Assembly (NCBI GenBank): GCA_039105265.1
Contig: JAPFFF010000049.1
Location: 682,001-746,000 of the forward strand
From: Tritrichomonas musculus
Taxonomy: Eukaryota > Parabasalia > Tritrichomonadida > Tritrichomonadidae
Length of the DNA stretch: 64,000 nt
Reading direction: 5' to 3'
Numbering within the stretch: position 1 is the stretch's first letter; every line of letters begins with the position of its first letter. The notes under the pieces were generated by a model. It was not told where the DNA came from, made no database searches, and saw only the letters and a list, made by a program, of their open reading frames with translations. The position numbers and the translations under genes were made by a program. This document shows, piece by piece, positions 53,460 to 63,492 of this stretch.

Positions 53460-56400
53460 TTATAAATGCGGTGATATTGTATAATCTGAGGGTACTTCAA
53501 AAATCATTTTATAATAATCATTATCATCTGAAATAATTGAAGGCTTATAGAAATAATGAACGTCACTTTTGTGTAATTTGAGAGCATTATCTGCTTCAAT
53601 TATTTTGCACTTAAAAACTGGTTTATTCGATTCAATTAAATCCTGACTTGTTTGATTCATTATACTCAAATCACCGTTCATCCATAACGTATATGGCACA
53701 ATATTGAGACGCTCATCAAAAGCTATGAAAAATTGAGAGCTATCTTCAGAACATTTATTTGTATATCCATTCGATTCTTCATCATAAGCTATTATCGGAC
53801 ATTGAATATGATTATCATGAACGCTTATGAAAAATTCTTTGATATATCGTCCTTCTGTGTCATAAACAACATCTTTTCTGAGAATTATTTTGAATATATT
53901 CCCATTGAAAGCTTTCAATTTTTGTTCAATATCATCATCGTTTATTTTAATTTTCAATATATTATAATTTACATTATTGATTGTTTTTGTATCCCCTTCA
54001 ACGTTTTCATTTTTCACATTGAATTCTGGAACTCCAAATTTTATATTAAAAAGTGAATCTGTCTTATCTGATGACGTAGCTAATTTTTCAATATCAACAC
54101 CGTTTATTAATCCATTTACATTCAAATTTGCTAATATATTGAAATTGCCTAAAACCGGTTTTTTCTCATCAATTATTCGGCCATCTTCTTTCAAAATATT
54201 GATATCATAGCTTTCTAATAATTCATTTACTGAATTCACTCCTGAAATATTTGCTGGCAAATTATTATTAATATTAATATCTGCTATTTCATCTGATAAT
54301 AATTTAATATCATCAACGGGGTCTACATGATGGCGCCAAACCCATTCACCTCCATATTGAACAATTTGGCCTTTTCCTAAAAATCGGCCTGAATTCAAAA
54401 ATTCAACCATAACTGAAACACTCTCTGAATAGCTATTTCTCCAATTTCTGTCAAAACCTCTATTTCTATATGATAACATCACCCACTCTTCTAAATAATC
54501 ATCCCATACATAGTTATCAGGAGGAACAAATTCATGATTGGTTCTCCATCCAGCTTCAAAATTCTGTCCATGTTCTTGCCATTCTTGATCAAAAACATTC
54601 CAAACATAATTATCACCAAAATGTTGTCTTTGATCTCTTTGCCATTCTAATCTTTCACTTTGATCTTGATTTATATATGAGTTATAATTTGCATGAAATA
54701 TCCATTGATCATATCTATCACTCCAACGAAAAACACCATCATTTATTTGAGATGGCAACAGAAAGGTTGCTAATGCTGAACTAGGATTCGTTCTCCAGTC
54801 TGTATTTGATTCTTGAATACCATTTTCTGCACCGACAGCAACCCATTCACCATGAAAAGTGTCAATGATAAAATTGCGTGGCATATTTTGTGCATTAAGA
54901 TTTGTTCGCCAACCTGATTGAAAATTAGAATTATAATGAAGAACCCAATGATCAGTTAATATGTCAAAAACATAATTTTCATCTCTTTGAAAAGAACGAT
55001 CATGTGATGTGTCAATTACATTCACTTTTTCTTTCTTTTTTCGTCGTCTTTTTATCGTTGTGTTCACTTGAGTTGCTGCTTCTTGATATATTTCTGGTTG
55101 AAACATCGCATCAACAAAAGAGCCGACACTATTATCAATTATTAAATGATTTTGCTTTTGAATTAATTGTTGAATGTCAAGATGTTGTTGTTGAGAAATT
55201 TGGCCAAAAAATCTTTGATTATTATTATTATTATTATCATTACAATTGCATTCTCTTATATTTGAGACTCTTTCTTCTAAAACATTATGTTGCTGAATAA
55301 TATTTCGAATATTTCTATTTGTTGTATCGATCCATCCCTGAAAACTAGGGTCTCTCATATCGTCATCATTATTATCATCATCATTATTATCATTTCCATT
55401 TCCATCAATAATAATGCCATTATTAATATCCAACAATTGCCCTCCTTCAAAATTGCTCGTGCTTAATGCTAAACGTCCATTTTCAATTTTTTTGGCACGA
55501 ATTTTTTTGAATGCACTTGTGATTACCATTCCCGTAATTCCTGAACCAAGAAGAACCAAAATAACAGTAAGGATACTTTTCATAAGCTCTGTTTGGTTTT
55601 CATAATATTTTTTCAAAAATTCATAAGCACTATTCACTTCAATAACGATATCACCCGTCGTTTCTATTGGATGATTGACAAATTGATAAACTGCATGAAT
55701 AATTTTTTTTGTGGATTTATCCCATATTAATTGAACTGTACCGTTAAATATTTCAATAAATTTTTCTTTGGAAAAGTTGTTATATAAAAATGTTTGTATT
55801 GGAGCTGTATATTTACTATTTTGAATTATCTCTTTGAGCCAATCCATGAACTTGCCTATATCAACTGGATTTTCAATATCAACAATATCCTCTCCATCAA
55901 ACATAAAACGATATTCTCTATTTTCTATTTCTCCATCTAATTTATGAAATGGTATCTGAATTTTATCAAGAACCTCCATCATTTTCTGTTTATTTATATT
56001 TTTGCCTATCCATTCTTTCCAGTCTTCAAAACTGCTTGTATTTGAAAAGTATTGTTTCAAAAAGTCGACAAAATTTTCGACAACGGCAAAATGTTTATCA
56101 CCAGCAACATCATCATCAAAATGTGCTATATATGTCTTCTGATATGTTTCTCCATCTTTACCAAACACAGTCTGTTTAAAATTATTATATATATTTTTCA
56201 AAGCAGTTTTATTAAAATTCTCCATGATATGACGGAAAAAATTCTGATTCTGTTTATCGGCCTTCTTCAATTTTTCAAAAACATTGGCTATATTATCATA
56301 TTCGATTTCACCTTTATCGTTCACTGTTTTTGTTTTTAAAGTTTTTGTCTCTATTTCATCTTTGGCTTCATTATATACTGTCACTTCTTGATTATTTAAG

Positions 56401-57350
56401 CCTTCCATAATATCTTCATGCATTTGAGATATTGTTTCTGTGTTTGTATTGATTGCATTGACCATTTGGTCAAAATTTGTGATAGGTTCGTCTTTGGGTT
56501 TCATTCTATTTTTGGTCAAAAATGATCCATACCATGGTTCTGATTCTTTTTCGGTTTCTTCATACGTTATCACTTTTGCTTTTCCATCTGGTTTAATATT
56601 TGATGAACTGTCAAAACCGAAATCTTTCAAATTATTGAATGTTTTCATCCAATTATATAAATTTTCAAGAGTGATATTCAATGATTCAATAATCTCATTA
56701 ATTGTGGTTACTTTTTCTTTTTCATAATAGCATCGTTTATCCTCCCAATAATCCAAAAGTTGAGCACCATCCTCTTTTTTAAGGGGGAGCATTTTCAATA
56801 GTTTATTATCTGGGCTGATAACCGTCATAGCCCTTGAATGTTTAATAAACTGATTGAGTACTCTTATTAATTGATTATATGTCTTTATTGAATTGTTTTC
56901 TGTTGAGATATAATATTTATTCTTTAGATCAAAATCTAATCCTTTCAATGTTAAGTCTGAAATTTCACGGTTTACATCAAAAGTTGCGTCTATTTTCAAT
57001 TGATTTAGAGAGTTTTGAATAGCATCTGAATTATCATTCAAACATTTATAAAGCTGTTCTAAGGTGAAAGCATTGGTCAATTTGCCATTCACCTTGATTT
57101 GTCCTGTTGGATAAATATTGACCTTGTATAAGTTTTTTATATCTCCTGGTTTTATACCTGCACCTGCGGTTATATAAGCATCTATCTCTGTTTTATTATA
57201 AATGTTATTGAAGAAAACTGAAGAACCATCTTCATCTTCTATTTGAACAATTTTATTTCCATTCTCATCTTCTCCGACTTTGATTTCTATTCCATTTGAT
57301 TTTAATGTCTCAGCCTCACTTGATTGAATTGAGTATAAACCAATCGACAT
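53460..57350 (-). CDS. fibre-like surface protein, N-terminal ORF (element C)
   Basis: This 1296-aa protein opens like the B locus (MSIGLYSIQSSEAETLKSNG, FNNIYNKTEIDAYI). It has long helical stretches, a membrane segment near residue 600 (ILTVILVLLGSGITGMVITS) and Asn/Asp-rich hinges. At about residues 787-1000 there are some five Trp-rich repeats of the form DNYVWD...EWV...WRTN. It ends with a SDVHYFYKPSII module. The Trp-rich cassette replaces the D-I-E-Q cassette of A and B. The start lies 16 bp from the divergent penton-like gene. Confidence 0.6.
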   Translation of the reverse strand: MSIGLYSIQSSEAETLKSNGIEIKVGEDENGNKIVQIEDEDGSSVFFNNIYNKTEIDAYITAGAGIKPGDIKNLYKVNIYPTGQIKVNGKLTNAFTLEQLYKCLNDNSDAIQNSLNQLKIDATFDVNREISDLTLKGLDFDLKNKYYISTENNSIKTYNQLIRVLNQFIKHSRAMTVISPDNKLLKMLPLKKEDGAQLLDYWEDKRCYYEKEKVTTINEIIESLNITLENLYNWMKTFNNLKDFGFDSSSNIKPDGKAKVITYEETEKESEPWYGSFLTKNRMKPKDEPITNFDQMVNAINTNTETISQMHEDIMEGLNNQEVTVYNEAKDEIETKTLKTKTVNDKGEIEYDNIANVFEKLKKADKQNQNFFRHIMENFNKTALKNIYNNFKQTVFGKDGETYQKTYIAHFDDDVAGDKHFAVVENFVDFLKQYFSNTSSFEDWKEWIGKNINKQKMMEVLDKIQIPFHKLDGEIENREYRFMFDGEDIVDIENPVDIGKFMDWLKEIIQNSKYTAPIQTFLYNNFSKEKFIEIFNGTVQLIWDKSTKKIIHAVYQFVNHPIETTGDIVIEVNSAYEFLKKYYENQTELMKSILTVILVLLGSGITGMVITSAFKKIRAKKIENGRLALSTSNFEGGQLLDINNGIIIDGNGNDNNDDDNNDDDMRDPSFQGWIDTTNRNIRNIIQQHNVLEERVSNIRECNCNDNNNNNNQRFFGQISQQQHLDIQQLIQKQNHLIIDNSVGSFVDAMFQPEIYQEAATQVNTTIKRRRKKKEKVNVIDTSHDRSFQRDENYVFDILTDHWVLHYNSNFQSGWRTNLNAQNMPRNFIIDTFHGEWVAVGAENGIQESNTDWRTNPSSALATFLLPSQINDGVFRWSDRYDQWIFHANYNSYINQDQSERLEWQRDQRQHFGDNYVWNVFDQEWQEHGQNFEAGWRTNHEFVPPDNYVWDDYLEEWVMLSYRNRGFDRNWRNSYSESVSVMVEFLNSGRFLGKGQIVQYGGEWVWRHHVDPVDDIKLLSDEIADININNNLPANISGVNSVNELLESYDINILKEDGRIIDEKKPVLGNFNILANLNVNGLINGVDIEKLATSSDKTDSLFNIKFGVPEFNVKNENVEGDTKTINNVNYNILKIKINDDDIEQKLKAFNGNIFKIILRKDVVYDTEGRYIKEFFISVHDNHIQCPIIAYDEESNGYTNKCSEDSSQFFIAFDERLNIVPYTLWMNGDLSIMNQTSQDLIESNKPVFKCKIIEADNALKLHKSDVHYFYKPSIISDDNDYYKMIFEVPSDYTISPHL

Positions 57351-57366
57351 ATTTAATAATAAATAA

Positions 57367-58104
57367 ATGTTAATTTCTATGCAAAGCCGTGATTCACAAA
57401 AATATCATACTGTGTCTTTGACGATGAATATACCTTGGAAATGCAGCTATGTAAAATATTATGTGTCTTCTATAAACACTAATTCAAACATATTATTAAG
57501 CACAAAAGATGATTATATGAAATATCAAGTTGGCAAAACCGTTCATACTATTGAATTTTCTGAGTCCTATCGTTATTCTATCAAACAACTTGAACAAATT
57601 TTTAGTCAGAAAAGTGAATTAGCATGGGAATATGATAAAAATAAACGAACATTTAAGATAACAGCAAGTTTGAAAACAACAATTACATCAATATCTCACA
57701 GAGCAGCATTATTGACTGGATTATATAACACTCCGTTGCCTTTGACAATTGATCCTAAAGAACCCTTTATTGTGCCAGATTTGCCGATCATAACTCATAC
57801 AAAACTTTATTTAGTCTCTTTACAAGGTAATCCGATGTATTCAGCTATTGGAGATCAAGAGTATACTCCTTCAGTTATAGGAAATATAAACACAATGGCT
57901 ATAGACGGCAAGCCACTGATTTATGACTTTGAGAAAGAAGGAAAACCAATAAAAATAAAAACAAACACAGATAGTTTAAAATATTTAGAATTAAGTTTAG
58001 TCGATTTCCAATTTCAGCCTATCGCTTTAAAAAGTCCTTTGTTTGTTTCAATTAAAGTAAAGCCAGCTAAAGATGCAGACGTTAAGGATGTGTTAACTAA
58101 ATGA
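57367..58104 (+). CDS. penton-like minor capsid candidate (element C)
   Basis: This 245-aa protein is very close to the B copy: LTMNIPWKCSYVKYYVSSIN, HRAALLTGLYN, YTPSVIGNINT, TDSLKYLELSLVDFQFQPIA and LFVSIKVKP. It diverges from the fibre-like locus, as in A and B. Its 3' end overlaps the polymerase 3' end by 8 bp. The single jelly-roll penton identity is inferred from size, beta-rich character and constant pairing with the spike locus. Confidence 0.5.
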   Translation: MLISMQSRDSQKYHTVSLTMNIPWKCSYVKYYVSSINTNSNILLSTKDDYMKYQVGKTVHTIEFSESYRYSIKQLEQIFSQKSELAWEYDKNKRTFKITASLKTTITSISHRAALLTGLYNTPLPLTIDPKEPFIVPDLPIITHTKLYLVSLQGNPMYSAIGDQEYTPSVIGNINTMAIDGKPLIYDFEKEGKPIKIKTNTDSLKYLELSLVDFQFQPIALKSPLFVSIKVKPAKDADVKDVLTK

Positions 58105-61100
58105 ATTTAAGGGTCCTGCTAAACTTTTTGAGATTAGTCTGCTGAAAAGTTTGAGTTTTTCTGAATGCATTTGTGCCATCTAATAAATTGAACTCCATTT
58201 TGGCCCCAGCATACAATTTTTCATAGAGTTCTTCAATTGTGATGCCCATTCGTTTACATTTATTAATGATCACTTGATGAGGAATGCCCTTGAGTCTTAT
58301 ATGATATCCTTCTTTTCCTTCTTCATCGACTAAGATATCTAAATAACTTTTCTTGCCTAATGCGATCAGTTTTCGTGAATGTATTTGGCCTACTGCACCC
58401 TCAAAACCGTCAAAATCATTATGAAATTGACACATGTTTTCACCTATTAATTCAGCATTATATTTCTCCTTAAAGATCTCTGCCACTTTTTTCACATCCT
58501 CTTCATATAGGTGCATGCTATCGGTATCTTGATAGAATATTTCAATCCCATTTTGTTCTGCACTAGCCATAACACGATTCATCAAATGTTTTGACCATGA
58601 AAGAACGCTAGCACCAAATTGTGGGAGATTGAAATGATCATTGATCGGCTTCAACTTTTTCACATAGCATCTATCAATTGTCGGTTCATCATAGATTTCT
58701 GTGATAAAGTTATAATTGCGCCAAATGTATTTCATTAGCTCATCTCTGGGTACACTTTTTGTTTCGGTTTTCATCGCTTTCAATATTGATTTGCCATAGA
58801 TTGAATTCAATAGCAATTTGATCGTTGACTGCAGTGGATTCTTCTCTTTCTTATATTTGAGTCTTAAATTAAATAATCCAAGAATGAACTCATTTATCTT
58901 CTTATTAAATCCTTCATCAAAATAGTAACCACGAATGATTTCGTATTTGATATCATAGAACTCTATTAAATCCATTAGTGCAATATTGTCAATATAAAAA
59001 TTGCTAACAGGGTCATTGTCAAATATTTTTGAGCCCTTATCATTTCGTCTAAAGACTTGCCCGAATTTATATGGCTTATCGGATTTGCACTTGATTTCAT
59101 TAATATTGATTTCAATAAAAAAAGTGTCATATTTCATCAATTGATCATGGTCTATATTTTGAGGCAAAATTTTCGGTTTTCCTTTAGCAACACCATCCAT
59201 TACATACATAGCTGAAGGATAAAGGCTAACTGCATCAAAATCTTGTATTCTTCCTTCTATATATTGCTTTTGATTTGATGCTGTCATTGTTCTTCCTCCG
59301 CTTACACATCTTTGAATAAAGTTTTGCGGTTTGCCACTTAATTGATAACAACCGTCAAAGCATCCATATTTATTGGCGAAATGATAACCGATAGATGAGA
59401 TTGAAATAAAGTTATTAACGCCTAACATTTCTGTACCTGTTTGTTTGAATACTTCTTTCAAATCTTTATCAAATTTTTCAAGCCCTTTCATAAGAACGAT
59501 ACAATCCTTAAAACAATAGAACTTGGCATATTTCATAATATTAATTGAATCATTTTTTTCATTGTATGCTTCACTTATTTTGGCATTTTCTAGGATTTGT
59601 TTGCTTTCATCTTTGCCATCGTTCTCTTTTCTATACTGCTCATAGAATTCATTGATTGGCAGAACAGCTTTTTGAATGTTTTCTTCAGTGTATATTTTGT
59701 ATGCCATAACCTCTTTATGCACATCTAAATTAAACATAGATGCAAAATTCCTGAGAGCCGATGGAATAATTGAATAGGAATTGCGAAACGTAAGCTTTTT
59801 CACTAATTTACCATTTGAAGCATACTTGAGCATAATGACTTGCAAAACTGTGCCTGTTCTTTCAGTTATTTGTGTTTTCCATCCAGGAGTATTGATGAAA
59901 AAGCAACCATCGTACTTTAAATTATGAAAATAAGTTAGTGAATTATTGTATAGATAATTGAGAAACTGACGATCAATGTTTTCACCTTCAAAGCTTATTT
60001 TGTGAATATTTTGACCTTCACGATACACTGTGCAATTCAAATAAGGACGATGAGGAGATACAGTAGTGTCTGTTTCAAAATCTGAATAATATACTCTAGA
60101 CCAATCTTTCTCTTTCTTCTTATCTTTATTCGAGTCAATTATTTTTGTGCATAATTCTTCATTATAATCAAGATCAATGTAATCATTCAATCCATCGTAT
60201 TCGGTTGTATTCAATATGGATAATTCGCAGCTTCTTATCTCTCTAAACATATTGAGCTCAAACATTTTTCTGAATATCATCATTGGAAGAGTGCCATTTT
60301 CTGAATAAAAAATCTTTTCGCCTTTGATGCCTTTGATCATGAAGCGGTTTTTATCATCTTTGAACTTTTCGTCTATTTCTTTTGCGTGTTCAAGATAATA
60401 GATGGTGCATTTGATTGGCCTATATATCATGTAGTGATCTTTATAAAGAAGCAACTCTACTGTTCGATCATAATCTTTCTTTCTTGTGTCTATTTTGATC
60501 TGCATTTGATGCTTAATATCAAACCTTTCATCGATTCTTTTCACGACAAAACTGCATTTGAATTTTTCTGATATCTCTTTGATTTTGTTATTTGGCATCG
60601 ATTTTGTTTGAACATAATATCGCAAGTGATTTATTTCTTCATCATTGAACACTCCTGACTGAATCAAAGCATAGACAAAACAATTGTCTTTATAATTTTT
60701 CTTATCTATCTTTGAGAATATTTGGAATTCACTGAGATCTAAATTAGATAAATTAATAAAAGGAAAGAATGAGCCTTCTGGTGTTGATCTATAATCTGGA
60801 TCGATTTCGACTTCTTCATGATATAAAGCATGGTCATCTTCATCTTCTTTAATAACATCGAACTTAATTCCTTTATCGTCTAGTTGTTTTCTCAGAAAAA
60901 GTACATCATATTTGACTGGAATGAATTCAAAATTGACAGTTGGGTTTGTATCTGATTTCTCTTCTGACAAGTCTAATTCGCCTGATATGTGACCTATTGT
61001 GCTCTCTATGTCATGTTTGTCGCTGAGAGTGAACCATTTTGCGTGTCCATCAAGTGTGTATGCTTTGACGACAACTTTTGATTTATTTCGAATCTTATAG

Positions 61101-61192
61101 CAGTGTCGAAGCATCTCTGTAAATGCGAGTCTCTTGCACTCACTGTCTCCAATATCGACGTCAAAGGAGAACTCTTTTGCAGCCATAAACAT
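58097..61192 (-). CDS. PolB: protein-primed family B DNA polymerase (element C)
   Basis: This 1031-aa protein has an N-terminal Cys-His domain (DNCFVYALIQSG near 172, LLLYKDHYMIYRP near 253). The exonuclease motifs are YYSDFETD (about 371), YFHNLKYDGCFF and FYCFKDC. The palm motifs are DFDAVSLYPS (about 655), KLLLNSIYGK (about 797) and FYQDTDSMH (about 890). It is more similar to the B than to the A polymerase. Convergent with the penton-like gene and upstream of nothing but the bZIP-like gene, it probably has its own promoter. Confidence 0.9.
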   Translation of the reverse strand: MFMAAKEFSFDVDIGDSECKRLAFTEMLRHCYKIRNKSKVVVKAYTLDGHAKWFTLSDKHDIESTIGHISGELDLSEEKSDTNPTVNFEFIPVKYDVLFLRKQLDDKGIKFDVIKEDEDDHALYHEEVEIDPDYRSTPEGSFFPFINLSNLDLSEFQIFSKIDKKNYKDNCFVYALIQSGVFNDEEINHLRYYVQTKSMPNNKIKEISEKFKCSFVVKRIDERFDIKHQMQIKIDTRKKDYDRTVELLLYKDHYMIYRPIKCTIYYLEHAKEIDEKFKDDKNRFMIKGIKGEKIFYSENGTLPMMIFRKMFELNMFREIRSCELSILNTTEYDGLNDYIDLDYNEELCTKIIDSNKDKKKEKDWSRVYYSDFETDTTVSPHRPYLNCTVYREGQNIHKISFEGENIDRQFLNYLYNNSLTYFHNLKYDGCFFINTPGWKTQITERTGTVLQVIMLKYASNGKLVKKLTFRNSYSIIPSALRNFASMFNLDVHKEVMAYKIYTEENIQKAVLPINEFYEQYRKENDGKDESKQILENAKISEAYNEKNDSINIMKYAKFYCFKDCIVLMKGLEKFDKDLKEVFKQTGTEMLGVNNFISISSIGYHFANKYGCFDGCYQLSGKPQNFIQRCVSGGRTMTASNQKQYIEGRIQDFDAVSLYPSAMYVMDGVAKGKPKILPQNIDHDQLMKYDTFFIEININEIKCKSDKPYKFGQVFRRNDKGSKIFDNDPVSNFYIDNIALMDLIEFYDIKYEIIRGYYFDEGFNKKINEFILGLFNLRLKYKKEKNPLQSTIKLLLNSIYGKSILKAMKTETKSVPRDELMKYIWRNYNFITEIYDEPTIDRCYVKKLKPINDHFNLPQFGASVLSWSKHLMNRVMASAEQNGIEIFYQDTDSMHLYEEDVKKVAEIFKEKYNAELIGENMCQFHNDFDGFEGAVGQIHSRKLIALGKKSYLDILVDEEGKEGYHIRLKGIPHQVIINKCKRMGITIEELYEKLYAGAKMEFNLLDGTNAFRKTQTFQQTNLKKFSRTLKFI

Positions 61193-61314
61193 GAGTCTTT
61201 TGAGTTCTCTTTGAAATAACTCTTGAATTATCTTTGCAATTTCTTAGATAAAGTATTGAATAAAAATAAATTGAATAGATTATTTTTTGATGTATGAAAA
61301 ATCCCATCAAAAAT

Positions 61315-61328
61315 CAAAAATCAAAAAT

Positions 61329-61378
<50 letters not shown>
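61315..61378. repeat. A-run microsatellite
   Basis: Short ATCAAAA units pass into an uninterrupted run of about 45 A. Such a run is prone to slippage and sequencing error. It lies between the PolB and bZIP-like genes, where no ORF is seen (61193-61421). Confidence 0.9.
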
Positions 61379-61379
<1 letters not shown>

Positions 61380-61421
61380 AAGTCCTTGATATCTTGTGGC
61401 CAATAAAAGCAGATGGAACGG

Positions 61422-61658
61422 TTATTTAATAAATTCTTTAACTTTTTCTTTTAATTCTTCTATTTCTTTTTTCTTTCTTTCTCTATAAGCTTTTTGTTGT
61501 TGTTTTCTTGCTTCATGTCTTTCTTCATCAGTGGCATATTTTTGTTTTCTTCCTCTTTTATGCTCTTCATTTTTCAAGTTCTCAATACTTTCTGAGTGAC
61601 TGAGCTTTTTGATAATATCTGTTTCATTAAATTCTGAAAAATTGAGTCGTCCGGCCAT
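61422..61658 (-). CDS. AT-hook/bZIP-like DNA-binding protein (element C)
   Basis: This 78-aa protein is the shortest member of the family. LNFSEFNETDIIKKLSHSES at the start is followed by GRKQKY and the basic region ARKQQQKAYRERKKKEIEEL, then a short helix. It is divergent from the helicase gene, 49 bp away. Its presence in all elements suggests a core regulatory or DNA-packing function. Confidence 0.6.
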   Translation of the reverse strand: MAGRLNFSEFNETDIIKKLSHSESIENLKNEEHKRGRKQKYATDEERHEARKQQQKAYRERKKKEIEELKEKVKEFIK

Positions 61659-61707
61659 TTAATTTGAAAAGAAGAAAAAAAATTAAAAAATCTCATCACT
61701 CATTAAA

Positions 61708-63468
61708 ATGTTAAATCCACAATTTATCGATTTAACCGAAGAAGAAGATATCGATCCTTTTTTGTACAATGACCCAACAGAAAACCAAATTATAATCGAA
61801 AACGTTTTCAGTTCTTATGAACCAGATATCAAAGATAACGATCTTGAGGTTAACAATAGTCCAATCAAGCTCAAAAGGGAAGACATTTTAGCCCTCTATT
61901 CTCTAATCGCTCCAATCGAATTTAATTTACGGTTCATTTATGATTCAGCCAATTATGCACCATACACTTTTGATTTTATTATTGGAATAGTGAAAGAATG
62001 GTGGTGTCAAAGACAAGAAAATGATCCTACTTTTATAACAGACAGATGGACAAATAATTTTCCAATAATGAGCAATGAGTGGCTGTTTTCTTTTCTAAAT
62101 TGTCTCCCTCAAAGGCAAAGACACTATATGCTCGAAACTTATTTCAGAAACAAAATAGACGACAGTGCACACATTGAAACACACAATGATTTCACCCTAA
62201 CGAGCATAAGAAAGAAGAATTATGTCAGCACAATAAATGAGCGTTCAATAATAAGAGTAGGGGAATTCATGACAGATCTTAAGAAAGTGATTTGTCAAAT
62301 AGACATCACTCCTCCATTAATCTTGATGAAAGTGAGAGATCCATCCTATAGACGAGCACAATTAGTGATGACAACAGCACAACAACTCAAGCACAAACTT
62401 ATGACGATTAATGTTGGAAAAGTGACAGCTGACAAAATCTTAAATACAGGAATGAATAAGAACTTTATCATGTATGAACAATTAACATTCTTTCCTGGGA
62501 GAGAGAATGCGTTCACTTTCTTTCAAGGATTTGAATATTTCCCTGTGCCTCAAAGAGAAATCAAGATGGAATTGATTCAGCCATTCTTAACTCACATAGA
62601 ACAAATCATCTGCAACAAAAGACACGAAATCTATGAATATGTTATCAATTGGATATCATTCATTGTGCAGAAAGTTGGCCAGAAGACAAAGACATCAATA
62701 ATAATCACAGGTATACAAGGCACAGGGAAGAACACGTTCACTGACACCATTTGCAATTTGTTTGGCTCATATGCAAATAAGAATTGCAAACTTGAACACA
62801 TTACAGGCGATTTTAACAGCAGCATCATGTACAAGATGCTCCTTGTGTGCAATGAAGTGAAAAGTTTTATCAATAATAAGAAATATGACCCTGAAATGTT
62901 GAAGACTTTGATAACAGAAGATTCAATCGACATACACCAAAAGTTCCATGATGTCTTCACTCAGCAGAACGTGGCAAACTTTATTTTTCTCTCAAACAAC
63001 TTTGCGCCACTAAAAATCGAAGAAGATGATAGAAGATTTTTAGTTATGGAGACATCATCAGAGAAGAGAGGAGATCACGAGTATTTTAGCCAATTACATG
63101 ATTCGTTCACTCCAGAGTTCTATTCGAATCTTCTTGCATTCTTTGGATATCATGATATATCTCTCTTTGATCCAAGTGTGATTCCTCTCACGAATGAAAA
63201 GACTGATATCATTAATTTTTTCAAGAACCCTTATTTCATGTTCATTCAGAAGAATCTGATTCAGTTCAAAAAGGGTTTTCCACGAAAAACAGTCTTTGAG
63301 ACATATAAAATGTGGTGTACAGAGATCGGTTTTGCACCAGGAACACAACAAAAGTTTAGAATCAGTGTTCTTAAGTACTGCCGAGAAATAAGGATAATCG
63401 GCTCACAAGAAGAATGCTATCAGCTCAAGAATGAGATGATTGAGCTATTCAAAAATAAAAATAAATAG
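61708..63468 (+). CDS. superfamily 3 helicase (D5-like replication helicase)
   Basis: This 586-aa protein has a C-terminal SF3 ATPase. Walker A is GIQGTGKNTF (about 334-343), Walker B is LLVCNEVKSF (about 376-385), and motif C is FIFLSNNFAP (about 423-432), followed by EEDDRRFLV with the usual arginines. The N-terminal half has FTFFQGFEYFPVP, as in D5_N-type helicases, but no primase motif was recognised. The enzyme would unwind DNA for PolB. It is the only helicase seen in the window. A CTCATTAAAATG start context fits the host initiator style. Confidence 0.8.
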   Translation: MLNPQFIDLTEEEDIDPFLYNDPTENQIIIENVFSSYEPDIKDNDLEVNNSPIKLKREDILALYSLIAPIEFNLRFIYDSANYAPYTFDFIIGIVKEWWCQRQENDPTFITDRWTNNFPIMSNEWLFSFLNCLPQRQRHYMLETYFRNKIDDSAHIETHNDFTLTSIRKKNYVSTINERSIIRVGEFMTDLKKVICQIDITPPLILMKVRDPSYRRAQLVMTTAQQLKHKLMTINVGKVTADKILNTGMNKNFIMYEQLTFFPGRENAFTFFQGFEYFPVPQREIKMELIQPFLTHIEQIICNKRHEIYEYVINWISFIVQKVGQKTKTSIIITGIQGTGKNTFTDTICNLFGSYANKNCKLEHITGDFNSSIMYKMLLVCNEVKSFINNKKYDPEMLKTLITEDSIDIHQKFHDVFTQQNVANFIFLSNNFAPLKIEEDDRRFLVMETSSEKRGDHEYFSQLHDSFTPEFYSNLLAFFGYHDISLFDPSVIPLTNEKTDIINFFKNPYFMFIQKNLIQFKKGFPRKTVFETYKMWCTEIGFAPGTQQKFRISVLKYCREIRIIGSQEECYQLKNEMIELFKNKNK

Positions 63469-63492
63469 CTTAATTAATTAATTAATAAACAT

